64,000 bases of DNA from Staphylococcus lutrae (GTDB lineage Bacteria; Bacillota; Bacilli; Staphylococcales; Staphylococcaceae). Within the stretch, counting starts at the first letter, position 1. Each line of letters starts with the position of its first letter. Both the position numbers and the translations under genes were made by a program. The notes under the pieces were generated by a model that had not been told where the DNA came from, searched no databases, and saw nothing but the letters and a program-made list of their open reading frames with translations. Of the stretch, positions 8,979 to 17,954 are shown piece after piece. The stretch covers positions 868,001-932,000 of the forward strand of contig NZ_CP020773.1 of assembly GCF_002101335.1 (NCBI RefSeq). Reading direction: 5' to 3'.

Positions 8979-9374
8979 CTATTGTTCGATTTGATATAAG
9001 TTGGGGTGAAGCCCAATACTAGGGAGATCAAAACCAATCGTATGAACTGTCGCTTGTTGACCTTCCCGAATTTCTTTTTGAATTGCTTTGCTATCCCATT
9101 TCCCGTGCAATAATATATCATTGTTTTCTATTTTAATCGTTCGATCCCCTTGTTTGAGGACAATCCATTGGGTCGTCCCTGTCGTCAAATCGTGGTGTTC
9201 ACGATATTTTTCAACGACGACACCTTTGTACGTTTGACGATTTAACTCTGGAATAAAAGTCCCCATACCAATAAAAAGTATGCCTATAATCAATACGACA
9301 ATAAAAATCAACTTCATCTTGTTGTTGCCTATTTTCTGAAAAACATCATATATATAATCTTTTGGTTTTTTCAT
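8979..9374 (-). CDS. Small single-pass membrane protein of unknown function
   Basis: About 131 aa. A charged N-terminus is followed by one hydrophobic segment (IFIVVLIIGILFIGMGTFI) near residues 24-42. A soluble, probably extracytoplasmic domain with WIVLKQGDRTIKIENND follows. No family is recognised. Three ATG codons in a row lie at 9380, 9377 and 9374. AGGAG at 9383-9387 is best spaced for the third or second, so I start at 9374. It lies downstream of the flavoprotein gene on the same strand, with a gap of about 70 bp. Confidence 0.6.
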   Translation of the reverse strand: MKKPKDYIYDVFQKIGNNKMKLIFIVVLIIGILFIGMGTFIPELNRQTYKGVVVEKYREHHDLTTGTTQWIVLKQGDRTIKIENNDILLHGKWDSKAIQKEIREGQQATVHTIGFDLPSIGLHPNLYQIEQ

Positions 9375-9447
9375 CATCATCGCTCCTATCACCCGCATTA
9401 TATCGGATATACGATGAAATGCCTAGCCTCTATTGCGATATTAGCCA

Positions 9448-10608
9448 TCAACTTACCGCGTTATGAAGTGCTTGTCGCTTCTCCAAATAGACTTTACCAA
9501 TCCGCAATGCCGCCTGTCTTCCACCCATAATATTACGCGCAAATGGACCTAAAGCCAGATCTGCCAACATGCCTGACACATAAATCTGAGGAACCCATTC
9601 TAATTGTTTCGAGACTTGAGGATAACCTGCAACGAACTGCGCTTCTGGTAAACGTGCAATATCTTGAATTAAAGGTTGTGTCATGACATCAGGAACAAAG
9701 CCTGTCGCTAGATAAATACCGTCATACTTTATTTGAGTGTCTCCTGCAATAATGTGGTGATCAGTCAGTTGCTCAATTGGTTCATGGTGCACGACGAGAC
9801 GTCCCAATTTTTCATAGTTTTTCAACGTCATATACATGTCTCTTGGCATCGACCCTTTATGACGTTCCACTTTGTTAACGCGCATTCTTTCAAACAACGG
9901 CAATGCTTCAAAAGGTTTCATATTTTTCGGCCCTAGCCAAGCGGGGTCTGCATCAAAATGATGAATATCAAACGGCTTTTTCATCCATAAATGTACCGTT
10001 TTATCTTGATGTTCCGTGATTAATTTGATCACAAGATGTCCCGCCGAAATCCCACTGCCCACAACATGAGACACTTCCATATGGTGATCAATCGTTCGAC
10101 TATGGATATGTTGTACATCAGGTTGATTTTGAAATATTTCTGGAATCAGCGGTGTGTGATGTGTCCCCATCGCTAACACCACATGCTGTGCTTGAATCTT
10201 TTGACCTTGCGCTAATGTCACTTCCCAATATGCCCCTCTTTTAACGATATGTTGACCCTTTTGACAAATATGACAACGTTCCAATTCAAAGTGGTCAATC
10301 CATGCACGCGAATGATCGAAAAACATATCTAATCTAGGCCGTTGATATGGCCCTTTCATCGGCTGTACATATCCTTCTTTTCGCGCAAATTTTTTTAAAT
10401 CAAATGGCTCGGGATGACAATGATGGACTAACGGCGATCTTAAATAACGCATCCCGATACGCTGAGTCTGTCTATCAAATTGTGCCATCAAACGAGGATG
10501 TGGGTCAATGATTCTCAGCTGTTCCGTTGATAAACCGAGTTGTCGAAGTTGTAAGGCGATTGTTGTGGCATGGACGCCACCCCCAATAATTACCCATTCA
10601 TATATCAT
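9448..10608 (-). CDS. FAD/NAD(P)-binding flavoprotein, SidA/IucD monooxygenase-like
   Basis: About 386 aa with a dinucleotide-binding motif at the N-terminus (VIIGGGVHATTIALQ). A second nucleotide-binding region has SHVVGSGISAGHLVIKL near residue 185, and the ATG motif appears as YLATGFVPDV near residue 310. This resembles lysine/ornithine N-monooxygenases and related flavoproteins. A Fur-box-like sequence about 40-60 bp upstream points to iron-regulated expression. No siderophore synthetase is adjacent, so the substrate is unknown. The start at 10608 (MIYEWVI) is preferred over an upstream GTG (10617), which lies in the ribosome-site region. Confidence 0.65.
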   Translation of the reverse strand: MIYEWVIIGGGVHATTIALQLRQLGLSTEQLRIIDPHPRLMAQFDRQTQRIGMRYLRSPLVHHCHPEPFDLKKFARKEGYVQPMKGPYQRPRLDMFFDHSRAWIDHFELERCHICQKGQHIVKRGAYWEVTLAQGQKIQAQHVVLAMGTHHTPLIPEIFQNQPDVQHIHSRTIDHHMEVSHVVGSGISAGHLVIKLITEHQDKTVHLWMKKPFDIHHFDADPAWLGPKNMKPFEALPLFERMRVNKVERHKGSMPRDMYMTLKNYEKLGRLVVHHEPIEQLTDHHIIAGDTQIKYDGIYLATGFVPDVMTQPLIQDIARLPEAQFVAGYPQVSKQLEWVPQIYVSGMLADLALGPFARNIMGGRQAALRIGKVYLEKRQALHNAVS

Positions 10609-10648
10609 AGCGTTCACTCTTTCTAAATAGTAATAATTACGATTTATG

Positions 10649-10667
10649 ATAAATGAAAATCATTCTC
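10649..10667. promoter_or_regulatory. Fur-box-like operator upstream of the flavoprotein gene
   Basis: The 19 bases ATAAATGAAAATCATTCTC match the GATAATGATAATCATTATC consensus at 14 positions, with the central TGA-n-AATCATT intact. It lies 41 bp before the flavoprotein start, a position suited to promoter blocking by Fur. Confidence 0.55.
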
Positions 10668-11043
10668 ATTGCAACCTTTATTCTCCCTATGACACAAGAT
10701 TTGATTCAAATGATGTCGCATGCCACTACGCACACAAAACGGCATAAAACGCCATTCTTCTCACATGCGTCTCTCATCTTCGTGTCAAAAAAAACAAGTC
10801 ATACTCGACACCACCGCTCAATTTATAAACGTTCCAAATTATATTTAATAAATAATTTTTATAGATTCATTATTTTTGATTATTTAATTTAAAATAATAG
10901 TAAGTCTTTCAACATAGTAAGTGTAAAAATATATTTTAAAAATAACGTTTAGGCATTTATTTTAAACACTTAGGCAAAAGTAATCTTTTAAAATTATAAA
11001 TTTATTAAACTTTTGATATACCAATTATTAAGGAGTTGTTTTA

Positions 11044-12561
11044 ATGTATAAATTGTCAAAAGTTGTGTTAACAGGCGCTTTAACTTTGTCACTCTTGCCA
11101 GTATCGAATCCTGCAGTTGCTGAAACGTCAAATCAAACACCTCTCAAGCAAGATTTTCAAACACTAGTGTCAGAAAAATCTGACGCACCAAAAGTCCTTA
11201 AAGAACTGCCACATGATATTAAAAAGAACTATGCCGATTATCGTGTTGTAGACGTTAAGAACGACAATCTTGGTTTTAAGCATTACACACTTCAACCTGT
11301 TGTAAACAATGTTTATGCGACAAATAAGGAAGTTAAAGTTCACGTCAATGCGAAAAATGAAGTTGTACTCGTTAATGGAGAAACTAATGCGAAAAAAGTA
11401 GACCCTTCTAATGCCGTCTCTATTTCTAAGGAAGATGCTGTCGCGTCAGCATTCAAAAATGTGAATCTTAATCGTGAAAAAGCCAAAAACTTAGAAGATA
11501 AAGTCGTCAAGAAAAATACTGTGGAGATTGATGGAACACGAAATAAATATGTCTATCATATCGAATTAGTTACGACAACGCCTACTGTAACGCATTGGGA
11601 TGTTAAAATCGATGCTTCAACAGGTGAAGTCCTAGAAAAAACAGACCTTGTCCAACACGCAGCAACGAAAGGAACAGGTCGTGGTGTGCTTGGTGATACA
11701 AAATCAATCAATATTAATAGTATTAGCGGAGGTTATGCATTGGAAGATGTCACTAGCCCAGCCGTCATGTCTGCATATACTTTAAATCCTGCGACAGGAG
11801 AAGCAGATTTAATGACAGACAAAGATAAATCTTTCATTGATAAAGAACAAAGTGCCGGTGTAGATGCCAACGATTATGCTAAAAAAGTTTATGATTATTA
11901 TAAATCAACATTCAACCGTGCTTCCTATGACGACCGTGATAGTGATATTGTATCGATTACACATGTCAATAACTATGGTGGCCAAGATAATCGTAACAAT
12001 GCCGCATGGATTGGGGATAAAATGATTTACGGTGATGGGGATGGTGTCACATTTACAAACTTATCTGGTGCCGACGACATCGTTGCACATGAAATTACAC
12101 ACGGTGTCACACAAACAACGGCAGGACTTGAGTATCAAGGACAACCCGGCGCATTAAATGAAAGTTTTTCAGACGTCTTTGCACATTTTGTAGACAACCA
12201 AGACTTCTTAATCGGGGAGGATGTATACACACCAGGTCGTCCAGGTGACGCGCTACGCAGCATGTCTGATCCCGAACTGTACAATCAGCCTTCACATATG
12301 AGTCGCTACGTCTACACATCCAATGATAATGGCGGGGTGCATACCAATTCAGGTATTCCCAATAAAGCGGCTTATTTAACAATCACTCGACTTGGACAAA
12401 CACGCTCAGAACAAATTTACTATCGTGCATTAACAAGCTACCTCACTACAACTTCAAATTTTAGAGATGCCAAAGCGTCATTGTATCAATCGGCCGTTGA
12501 TTTATACGGCCAAGAAACTGCGAATCAAGTTAAAAAAGCGTGGGAAGAAGTTGGGGTTTAA
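11044..12561 (+). CDS. aur: Aureolysin-type thermolysin-family (M4) zinc metalloprotease, secreted
   Basis: A 505-aa preproenzyme. A Sec signal (residues about 1-26, ending AVAE) is followed by an FTP/PepSY propeptide. The mature start is near HAATKGTGRGVLGDTK. The zinc site HEITH (within DDIVAHEITHGVTQ, near residue 350) and the third ligand region GALNESFSDVF are present, as is the substrate/proton-donor His region near DNGGVHTNSG. The calcium-site run DGDGV is visible. In S. aureus, aureolysin activates other proteases and cleaves host proteins. The ATG follows AAGGAG at 11030-11035. It is monocistronic and ends before a long hairpin. Confidence 0.92.
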   Translation: MYKLSKVVLTGALTLSLLPVSNPAVAETSNQTPLKQDFQTLVSEKSDAPKVLKELPHDIKKNYADYRVVDVKNDNLGFKHYTLQPVVNNVYATNKEVKVHVNAKNEVVLVNGETNAKKVDPSNAVSISKEDAVASAFKNVNLNREKAKNLEDKVVKKNTVEIDGTRNKYVYHIELVTTTPTVTHWDVKIDASTGEVLEKTDLVQHAATKGTGRGVLGDTKSININSISGGYALEDVTSPAVMSAYTLNPATGEADLMTDKDKSFIDKEQSAGVDANDYAKKVYDYYKSTFNRASYDDRDSDIVSITHVNNYGGQDNRNNAAWIGDKMIYGDGDGVTFTNLSGADDIVAHEITHGVTQTTAGLEYQGQPGALNESFSDVFAHFVDNQDFLIGEDVYTPGRPGDALRSMSDPELYNQPSHMSRYVYTSNDNGGVHTNSGIPNKAAYLTITRLGQTRSEQIYYRALTSYLTTTSNFRDAKASLYQSAVDLYGQETANQVKKAWEEVGV

Positions 12562-12814
12562 TCTATCGCAATGAAGCCGTTCTCGTAAATAGAATGACGT
12601 CTATTTCAGGAATGGACTCAAAAACGTCATCCCATTATGGCTCAATGCGTATTCAAACAAAATCACATGTTTGTTCCGCTAAAGCGTGTCTAATGAGAAC
12701 GAAAACCTATTGAATCGTTGACCATTGACTCATCCAAATGGGCCGTATGACAAAGACGTTCGGTTTGCTCGGATGATTATCGAATACTGCATTAAATTAT
12801 GTTTTGCCCCATAA

Positions 12815-12866
12815 AAACGCACCCCTAAAAGTTGGAATTTTTAAGTCCTACTTTGGGGGTGCGTTT
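12815..12866. terminator. Long hairpin, likely bidirectional terminator between aur and aldA
   Basis: AAACGCACCCC (from 12815) pairs with GGGGGTGCGTTT (to 12866). The stem continues inward through AAAGTTGGA and TCCTACTTT with one mismatch. T-rich tracts flank both sides, five T in the minus direction. It lies in the gap of about 470 bp between convergent genes, in which nothing else is recognised. Confidence 0.75.
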
Positions 12867-13031
12867 CATTTTCTCAATGATTGAATGAAGGAAGTCCGAA
12901 TGACAGTACATCTCATTCATTTTCCATCATGATGCTGTTGACATGACGATCATTTTTTAAAATAGCCCTTTGATAGGTAGCGATTGAACCTCGACACCTA
13001 AAAGAGATGCTTCATTAGCTCCAAGCGTATC

Positions 13032-14465
13032 TTACAATTGCATATATACAATATGCGTACGCAAATATTCTTCTAAACCGTGCTTGCCATCTGCGCCACC
13101 AATTCCTGAATGTTTCACACCTGCATGGAAACCTTGCATCGCTTCAAAGTTTTCACGATTAATATACGTTTCACCAAATTCAAGACGATCCACTGCTGTA
13201 AAAGCCGTCTTTAAGTTTTGTGTATACACAGATGAAGTTAAACCGTATTGCGTATCATTTGCCAATTCAATCACTTCATCAAATGTTTTGAAAGTAATCA
13301 AAGGTAACACAGGTCCGAATATTTCTTCTTGCACGATGGCCATTTCATTCGTACAGCCGTCGATGACAGTTGGGGGATAAAAATAACCTTTTTCTGTAGG
13401 TAATGTCCCACCTAATAACAGTTCTCCTCCTGCTTCTACTGCTGATTGTACAATGCGATGTACATTTTGTTGTGCTTTCTTACTAATTAATGGTCCCATT
13501 GCACTTTCTTTATGTGTGTTAGGATTGCTGTATTGAATTTGAGACATCTTATTAACCAATTTTTCAACGAATGCCTCTTTGATATTTTCATGAATATACA
13601 CGCGTTCTACACAGTTACACACTTGTCCTGTATTAATAATACGTGACGCAACAATATGCTCAACTGTCGCATCTAAATCTGCATCTTCAAATACAATCGC
13701 CGGTGCTTTCCCACCAAGTTCCAAGTTCACTTTCGTTAATGACTGACTCGCAGAAGCCATCACTTGCTTTCCAGCTGGCTCACTACCTGTCAACGATACA
13801 AGCGCCACTTTCTCATGTTTGGCTAATACTTCACCAATGACACGACCTGAGCCATTAATCAAGTTAAACACCCCTTGAGGTAAACCCATTTCATGAACAA
13901 TCTCTGCAAAGATTTGTGCATTTAAAGGCGTTTCGACTGAAGGTTTCACCACAATCGTATTCCCTGTTAATAACGCCGGTGCCATTTTACGTGCGATTAA
14001 GAAAAACGGAAAGTTCCATGGTAAAATCCCTGTTGTCACACCGAGCGGCTTTTTATACAAGAAAATATGTTCATCTTGACGGTCGCTTTGAATGATTTCA
14101 CCTTCATAACGCCGTGCCCATTCTGCCATATAATCTAAATAATCTGCTGTAAAAAACACTTCCGTTTCGGCGAGAGCGTGGACTTTACCCCCTTCTTGAA
14201 TAATCGTCTCAGTAATCTCAGCCGCACGCGCCCGGATACCTTCTGCAATTTGACGTAAATAGGCGCCACGTTCAATAGCAGGTAAAGCAGCCCATGACTT
14301 TTGCGCACGATCTGCATGTTCAATGGCTTCATTAGCCCGTTCCGTATGCCCTGTTGGAACATGGGCAATGACCTCTTCCGTTGACGGGTTCACCACCTCA
14401 ATGATCTGTTGCGCGTCTCCCTCTAAAAATTCACCATTCACATAATCTTTTAATACTTTCACCAT
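13032..14465 (-). CDS. aldA: NAD-dependent aldehyde dehydrogenase, lactaldehyde dehydrogenase type
   Basis: A 477-aa aldehyde dehydrogenase that closely follows the E. coli AldA pattern: EWARRYEGEIIQSDR, GVTTGILPWNFPFFLIARK, the catalytic Glu in LELGGKAPA (near residue 249), the catalytic Cys in NTGQVCNCVERV (near 283) and a C-terminus FEAMQGFHAG. In L-fucose catabolism it would oxidise L-lactaldehyde, released by FucA, to L-lactate. It is the last gene of the co-directional fucose run, about 34 bp after the fucosidase gene, which supports this role over a generic aldehyde dehydrogenase. Confidence 0.88.
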   Translation of the reverse strand: MVKVLKDYVNGEFLEGDAQQIIEVVNPSTEEVIAHVPTGHTERANEAIEHADRAQKSWAALPAIERGAYLRQIAEGIRARAAEITETIIQEGGKVHALAETEVFFTADYLDYMAEWARRYEGEIIQSDRQDEHIFLYKKPLGVTTGILPWNFPFFLIARKMAPALLTGNTIVVKPSVETPLNAQIFAEIVHEMGLPQGVFNLINGSGRVIGEVLAKHEKVALVSLTGSEPAGKQVMASASQSLTKVNLELGGKAPAIVFEDADLDATVEHIVASRIINTGQVCNCVERVYIHENIKEAFVEKLVNKMSQIQYSNPNTHKESAMGPLISKKAQQNVHRIVQSAVEAGGELLLGGTLPTEKGYFYPPTVIDGCTNEMAIVQEEIFGPVLPLITFKTFDEVIELANDTQYGLTSSVYTQNLKTAFTAVDRLEFGETYINRENFEAMQGFHAGVKHSGIGGADGKHGLEEYLRTHIVYMQL

Positions 14466-14498
14466 TCAATAACCCCCTTATATGACGCAAAAACGTGT

Positions 14499-15872
14499 TT
14501 ATTCGTCTTCGTGTATGAGTTTAAATCCGTGTGCAACTGTTGAAGCTTTATGCAACCATTTCAATGTCACATTTGAACCATCAATGAGCACGTCGACCTC
14601 ATCTGCTGAATTTAACGCTTCAACATGCTTCACCTGTTTCAATTGATCTAATTGAATCGTCACGGTTTCATCGATTTGACCTGTTAAAAAGGCGTAAGTC
14701 ACATCTTCTTTTTGAGTGAAGTAAACATGAGTCTGATTGTTCAATTGAACTGAAGGCTGTGCACTTGGTCGTGTACCATATATACCTTCACCATTGATGG
14801 CTAACCAATCACCGAGCTGATGCAGGCGCTCGACTTGAATTTCAGGAAGGGTTCCATCTGGACGAGGTCCCACATTGAGTAATAAGTTACCATTTTTACT
14901 AACGACTTCAATCAATAAAGTCACTAGCTCTTCTTCTGAAATGGTTTCTTCATCCCCTTCGTTACTATTAAAAGCGAATGAATAGCCCATACCTCTTGTA
15001 TACTCCCATTTCTTTTGCGCTGCTTGATGATCGTTAGAGTACTCTTTCGTATCAAAATCTTCCCATGTTTCAAACGCTTCAGGGGGATGATTCCAGTTTG
15101 GCGCATTTTTTTCAATGTGCCAACGATCATTGACTACACCTTCTGGTACCTTATTGTAGTAATATGCAAACAAATGTTTGACATCCTCTAATCCCTTATC
15201 TGGCCAACCAATATCATTCCATAAAATATCAGGTTGGTACTTTTCAATCAATTCAGCAAATTGTTTAAATGCATAATCTGCAAAATCATATGTGATTGGA
15301 CGTACATACTTCACATCTTCAAATGTAACAATCGGCTCAAACGTAAAGCGCCAGTTCAACCCACCTGAATAATAGTGACCCATTTTCATATTTTTTTGTC
15401 GCACCGCTTCAGTCAGTTCTCCGACTAAATCTCGTTTCGGTCCTTTTGTCGCAACACTATATTCTTGGTTGTATCGACTCGGCCATAAATTGAAGCCATC
15501 GTGATGCATCGTCGTTAATACAACATATTTTGCACCTGCTTTTTCAAACAAAGATGCCCACGCTTCTGGGTCCCATTTTTCAGCTTTCCATAAATCCGCA
15601 AACCGCTCATATTCAAAATCTTTGCCATACGTTTCTTCATGATGCTTAGCAGTGGGACTCCCAGCAATACGTAAAGTGTTCAGATACCATTCTGAATAAG
15701 GATTTAATGTAAAATGTAGATCCCGATCAATTTCTCCAAACTTTCCTTCCGTATTTGCCCAATGTGGAACAGAATAAGGTCCCCAATGGATAAAAATACC
15801 AAACTTCGCATCATCAAACCATTGCGGTAATGGATGTTGCTTTAGCGATTCCCAACTCGGTGTATAATACAT
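14499..15872 (-). CDS. Alpha-L-fucosidase, GH29 family, cytoplasmic
   Basis: A 457-aa glycoside hydrolase. GH29 hallmarks are WFDDAKFGIFIHWGPYSVP near the N-terminus, YVVLTTMHHDGFNLWPS near residues 104-120, the nucleophile Asp in ILWNDIGWP near 208, and NGNLLLNVGPRPDG near the C-terminal third. There is no signal peptide, so it should act on fucosides already imported. The ATG at 15872 has AGGAGGT at 15882-15888. The longer frame to 15905 lacks a ribosome site and would overlap the transporter gene. The acid/base residue cannot be assigned without alignment. Confidence 0.9.
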   Translation of the reverse strand: MYYTPSWESLKQHPLPQWFDDAKFGIFIHWGPYSVPHWANTEGKFGEIDRDLHFTLNPYSEWYLNTLRIAGSPTAKHHEETYGKDFEYERFADLWKAEKWDPEAWASLFEKAGAKYVVLTTMHHDGFNLWPSRYNQEYSVATKGPKRDLVGELTEAVRQKNMKMGHYYSGGLNWRFTFEPIVTFEDVKYVRPITYDFADYAFKQFAELIEKYQPDILWNDIGWPDKGLEDVKHLFAYYYNKVPEGVVNDRWHIEKNAPNWNHPPEAFETWEDFDTKEYSNDHQAAQKKWEYTRGMGYSFAFNSNEGDEETISEEELVTLLIEVVSKNGNLLLNVGPRPDGTLPEIQVERLHQLGDWLAINGEGIYGTRPSAQPSVQLNNQTHVYFTQKEDVTYAFLTGQIDETVTIQLDQLKQVKHVEALNSADEVDVLIDGSNVTLKWLHKASTVAHGFKLIHEDE

Positions 15873-15897
15873 ATTTTCCGTACCTCCTGTATATTCT

Positions 15898-17262
15898 CTA
15901 TTCACGATGCACGCGATTTTCTAAATCTTTTACAATTTCTGGATAAATTTTATCAAGTTTATAGAACAACATAATGATGAAAATAATGACCGCTAAAATA
16001 ATTGGTAGATGAATAAAAATAAATTCAATTACTGTGTAAACACTCTCTGGTTGTTGTGAATGATTACGTCCACTCACATGGCCACCAAATTCTAAAATCC
16101 ATCCTGTAATCGCGCCTGATAATCCTCCAGCTAAAGTTGTACTGAATGTGCCGCCGCTATAAATCATTCCTTCGTTACGGATGCCTTGCTTCCATTCACC
16201 ATATTCGATTGTATCGGCCAACATCGCATACGCGCTTCCCATCATCGGTGCAAAACCTAAACCTCTTAAAATTGAAGTTGCGTAAACCAACATGAGACTG
16301 TCTGTTTTAATCAACATCAATGCACTACCGATAACAACTAAAATCAATCCAAATAAAATAAGCGGTCTTCTATTAAAATACTTCAATAGGAATGGTGTAC
16401 AGAAAAAGCCAGCTAACATAGGAATTGTGAAAAATAGTGACATCGCACCTACAACACTCGTATCTTTTAAAATGTAATCTGCGTAATAAACGTTTGTTCC
16501 TGTCATCATACCGAGTAATACCCATGACAACAACATAATGCCAAAAATCATAATCCAATATTTGTTTGTAATCAATAATTTGAATGACTTCATCAATTTA
16601 ATTTCTCTATCTTTTTTCGTTTGCGTTACACGTTCTTTCGTAAATTTGAAAGTAAACATAAAAATAATTACCATCAATACGCCATAAATAATTGCAACAT
16701 ATTGCCAAGCATGTGCGTCGCCGCCAAATGCTTTAACAGCAGGAATCGTTACATTTGAAATCACAAGCATCATAACGAAGAATGAAATCATACGGAATAA
16801 GTTTAAATTATTTCGTTCTTTAGAGTCTTGTGTAATCAATGCACCCAACGTCCCATAAGGAATGTTACTCGTCGTATAGATTAAAAAGTAAAGGTTCAAA
16901 ATCAGTACGACATACCAATTCAGTGCGGATTCACTCCAATTGGTCGGCATACTAAATACCAGAACGGTTGAAATTGCAAGCGGCACTGCTGACCATAACA
17001 CCCACGGTCTCGCTTTACCCCATTTCGTGCTTGTTTTATCTACAACATACCCCATTAAAACGTTCGTAATGGCATCAAAAATACGTGTGAAAAATAATAC
17101 ACTCCCTAAAAACGCTGCAGAAATCCCAATGACATCTGTGAAATAGTACATGGAGAAACTTCCTACCATTACGGCCGCAAATGCAGTTGCCCCATCACCG
17201 GCACCATATGCAAGCTTTTCCCTCACTGATGCTTTGTAATTCATACCTGATTGTTTTGACAT
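15898..17262 (-). CDS. GPH-family sugar:cation symporter, probable fucoside transporter
   Basis: A 454-aa protein with about 12 hydrophobic segments. It is of the glycoside-pentoside-hexuronide (MelB-like) family, seen in KLAYGAGDGATAFAAVMVGSFSMYYFTDVIG, the loop GYVVDKTSTKWGKARPWVLW and SNIPYGTLGALIT. Its place directly before the cytoplasmic fucosidase suggests that it imports fucosyl oligosaccharides or fucose with a cation. E. coli FucP is a different MFS branch, so I do not call it fucP. The GAGGGG ribosome site precedes the ATG at 17262. Confidence 0.82.
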   Translation of the reverse strand: MSKQSGMNYKASVREKLAYGAGDGATAFAAVMVGSFSMYYFTDVIGISAAFLGSVLFFTRIFDAITNVLMGYVVDKTSTKWGKARPWVLWSAVPLAISTVLVFSMPTNWSESALNWYVVLILNLYFLIYTTSNIPYGTLGALITQDSKERNNLNLFRMISFFVMMLVISNVTIPAVKAFGGDAHAWQYVAIIYGVLMVIIFMFTFKFTKERVTQTKKDREIKLMKSFKLLITNKYWIMIFGIMLLSWVLLGMMTGTNVYYADYILKDTSVVGAMSLFFTIPMLAGFFCTPFLLKYFNRRPLILFGLILVVIGSALMLIKTDSLMLVYATSILRGLGFAPMMGSAYAMLADTIEYGEWKQGIRNEGMIYSGGTFSTTLAGGLSGAITGWILEFGGHVSGRNHSQQPESVYTVIEFIFIHLPIILAVIIFIIMLFYKLDKIYPEIVKDLENRVHRE

Positions 17263-17288
17263 ATTAATCCCCTCAATTCTTTATTATG

Positions 17289-17942
17289 TTAGGTCATACC
17301 ATAAAATGATCTTAATTGAATGAGTTCATCAATTCTTTCTTGTGGCAATTCACGCTCACCATCAATTTGTCTTGTAATATAAGTGAGTTTTGCAATATAT
17401 TCTAAGCGTTCCATATTTAAGTACGCTGAGATTAAATCTTTACCCCATGTAATGGCACCATGGCTTTCTAACAGCACCGCTTCACATTGATTGAAGAACG
17501 GTTCGATAGAGTCCGGCACTTCTTCAGTTGAGGGACAGCCGTACGCCGCCAGTGGAATTTCTGGCATTGCAATGACCACTTCTGGCATTGTTGCTTTGTT
17601 AAGTGTTTCACCTTTAATCGCAAAAGCTGTGCCATATGGGGGATGCGCATGGACGACACCTTGGCACTGAGGCATTTTTTGATAACAACGCAAATGCATC
17701 TTGACTTCAGTTGAAGGTTTAACCCCTGCTTTACTTTCTAAAATATTACCTTCTAAATCTAACTTCACAATATTTTCAGGTTGTAAAAAACCTTTACTTG
17801 TTGCAGTTGGCGTCGCTAAAATTTCGTTTTCTGATAAACGTGCCGAAATATTCCCATCATTCGCTGCAACAAAATCTTTATTAAATAAATGTTTGCCAAT
17901 GTCACAAATCAGTTGTCTTAACTGTTGTTCTTTTTCTGTCAT
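17289..17942 (-). CDS. fucA: L-fuculose-1-phosphate aldolase (class II aldolase)
   Basis: 217 aa, the usual length for FucA. It splits L-fuculose 1-phosphate into DHAP and L-lactaldehyde. The zinc ligands are visible as HAHPPYGTAFA near residue 92 and ESHGAITWG near 153, with the phosphate/active-site loop ANDGNISAR at 24-32 and the acid Glu in VKMHLRCY. L-rhamnulose-phosphate aldolases are longer, and fucI is next door, so FucA is the best name. GGAGGACG precedes the start. Confidence 0.9.
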   Translation of the reverse strand: MTEKEQQLRQLICDIGKHLFNKDFVAANDGNISARLSENEILATPTATSKGFLQPENIVKLDLEGNILESKAGVKPSTEVKMHLRCYQKMPQCQGVVHAHPPYGTAFAIKGETLNKATMPEVVIAMPEIPLAAYGCPSTEEVPDSIEPFFNQCEAVLLESHGAITWGKDLISAYLNMERLEYIAKLTYITRQIDGERELPQERIDELIQLRSFYGMT

Positions 17943-17954
17943 GATATCGTCCTC

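Noticed and set aside
10653..10892. 79-codon plus-strand frame before the M4 protease gene
   Set aside because: It starts inside the Fur-box-like site, has no ribosome site and an unprotein-like composition.
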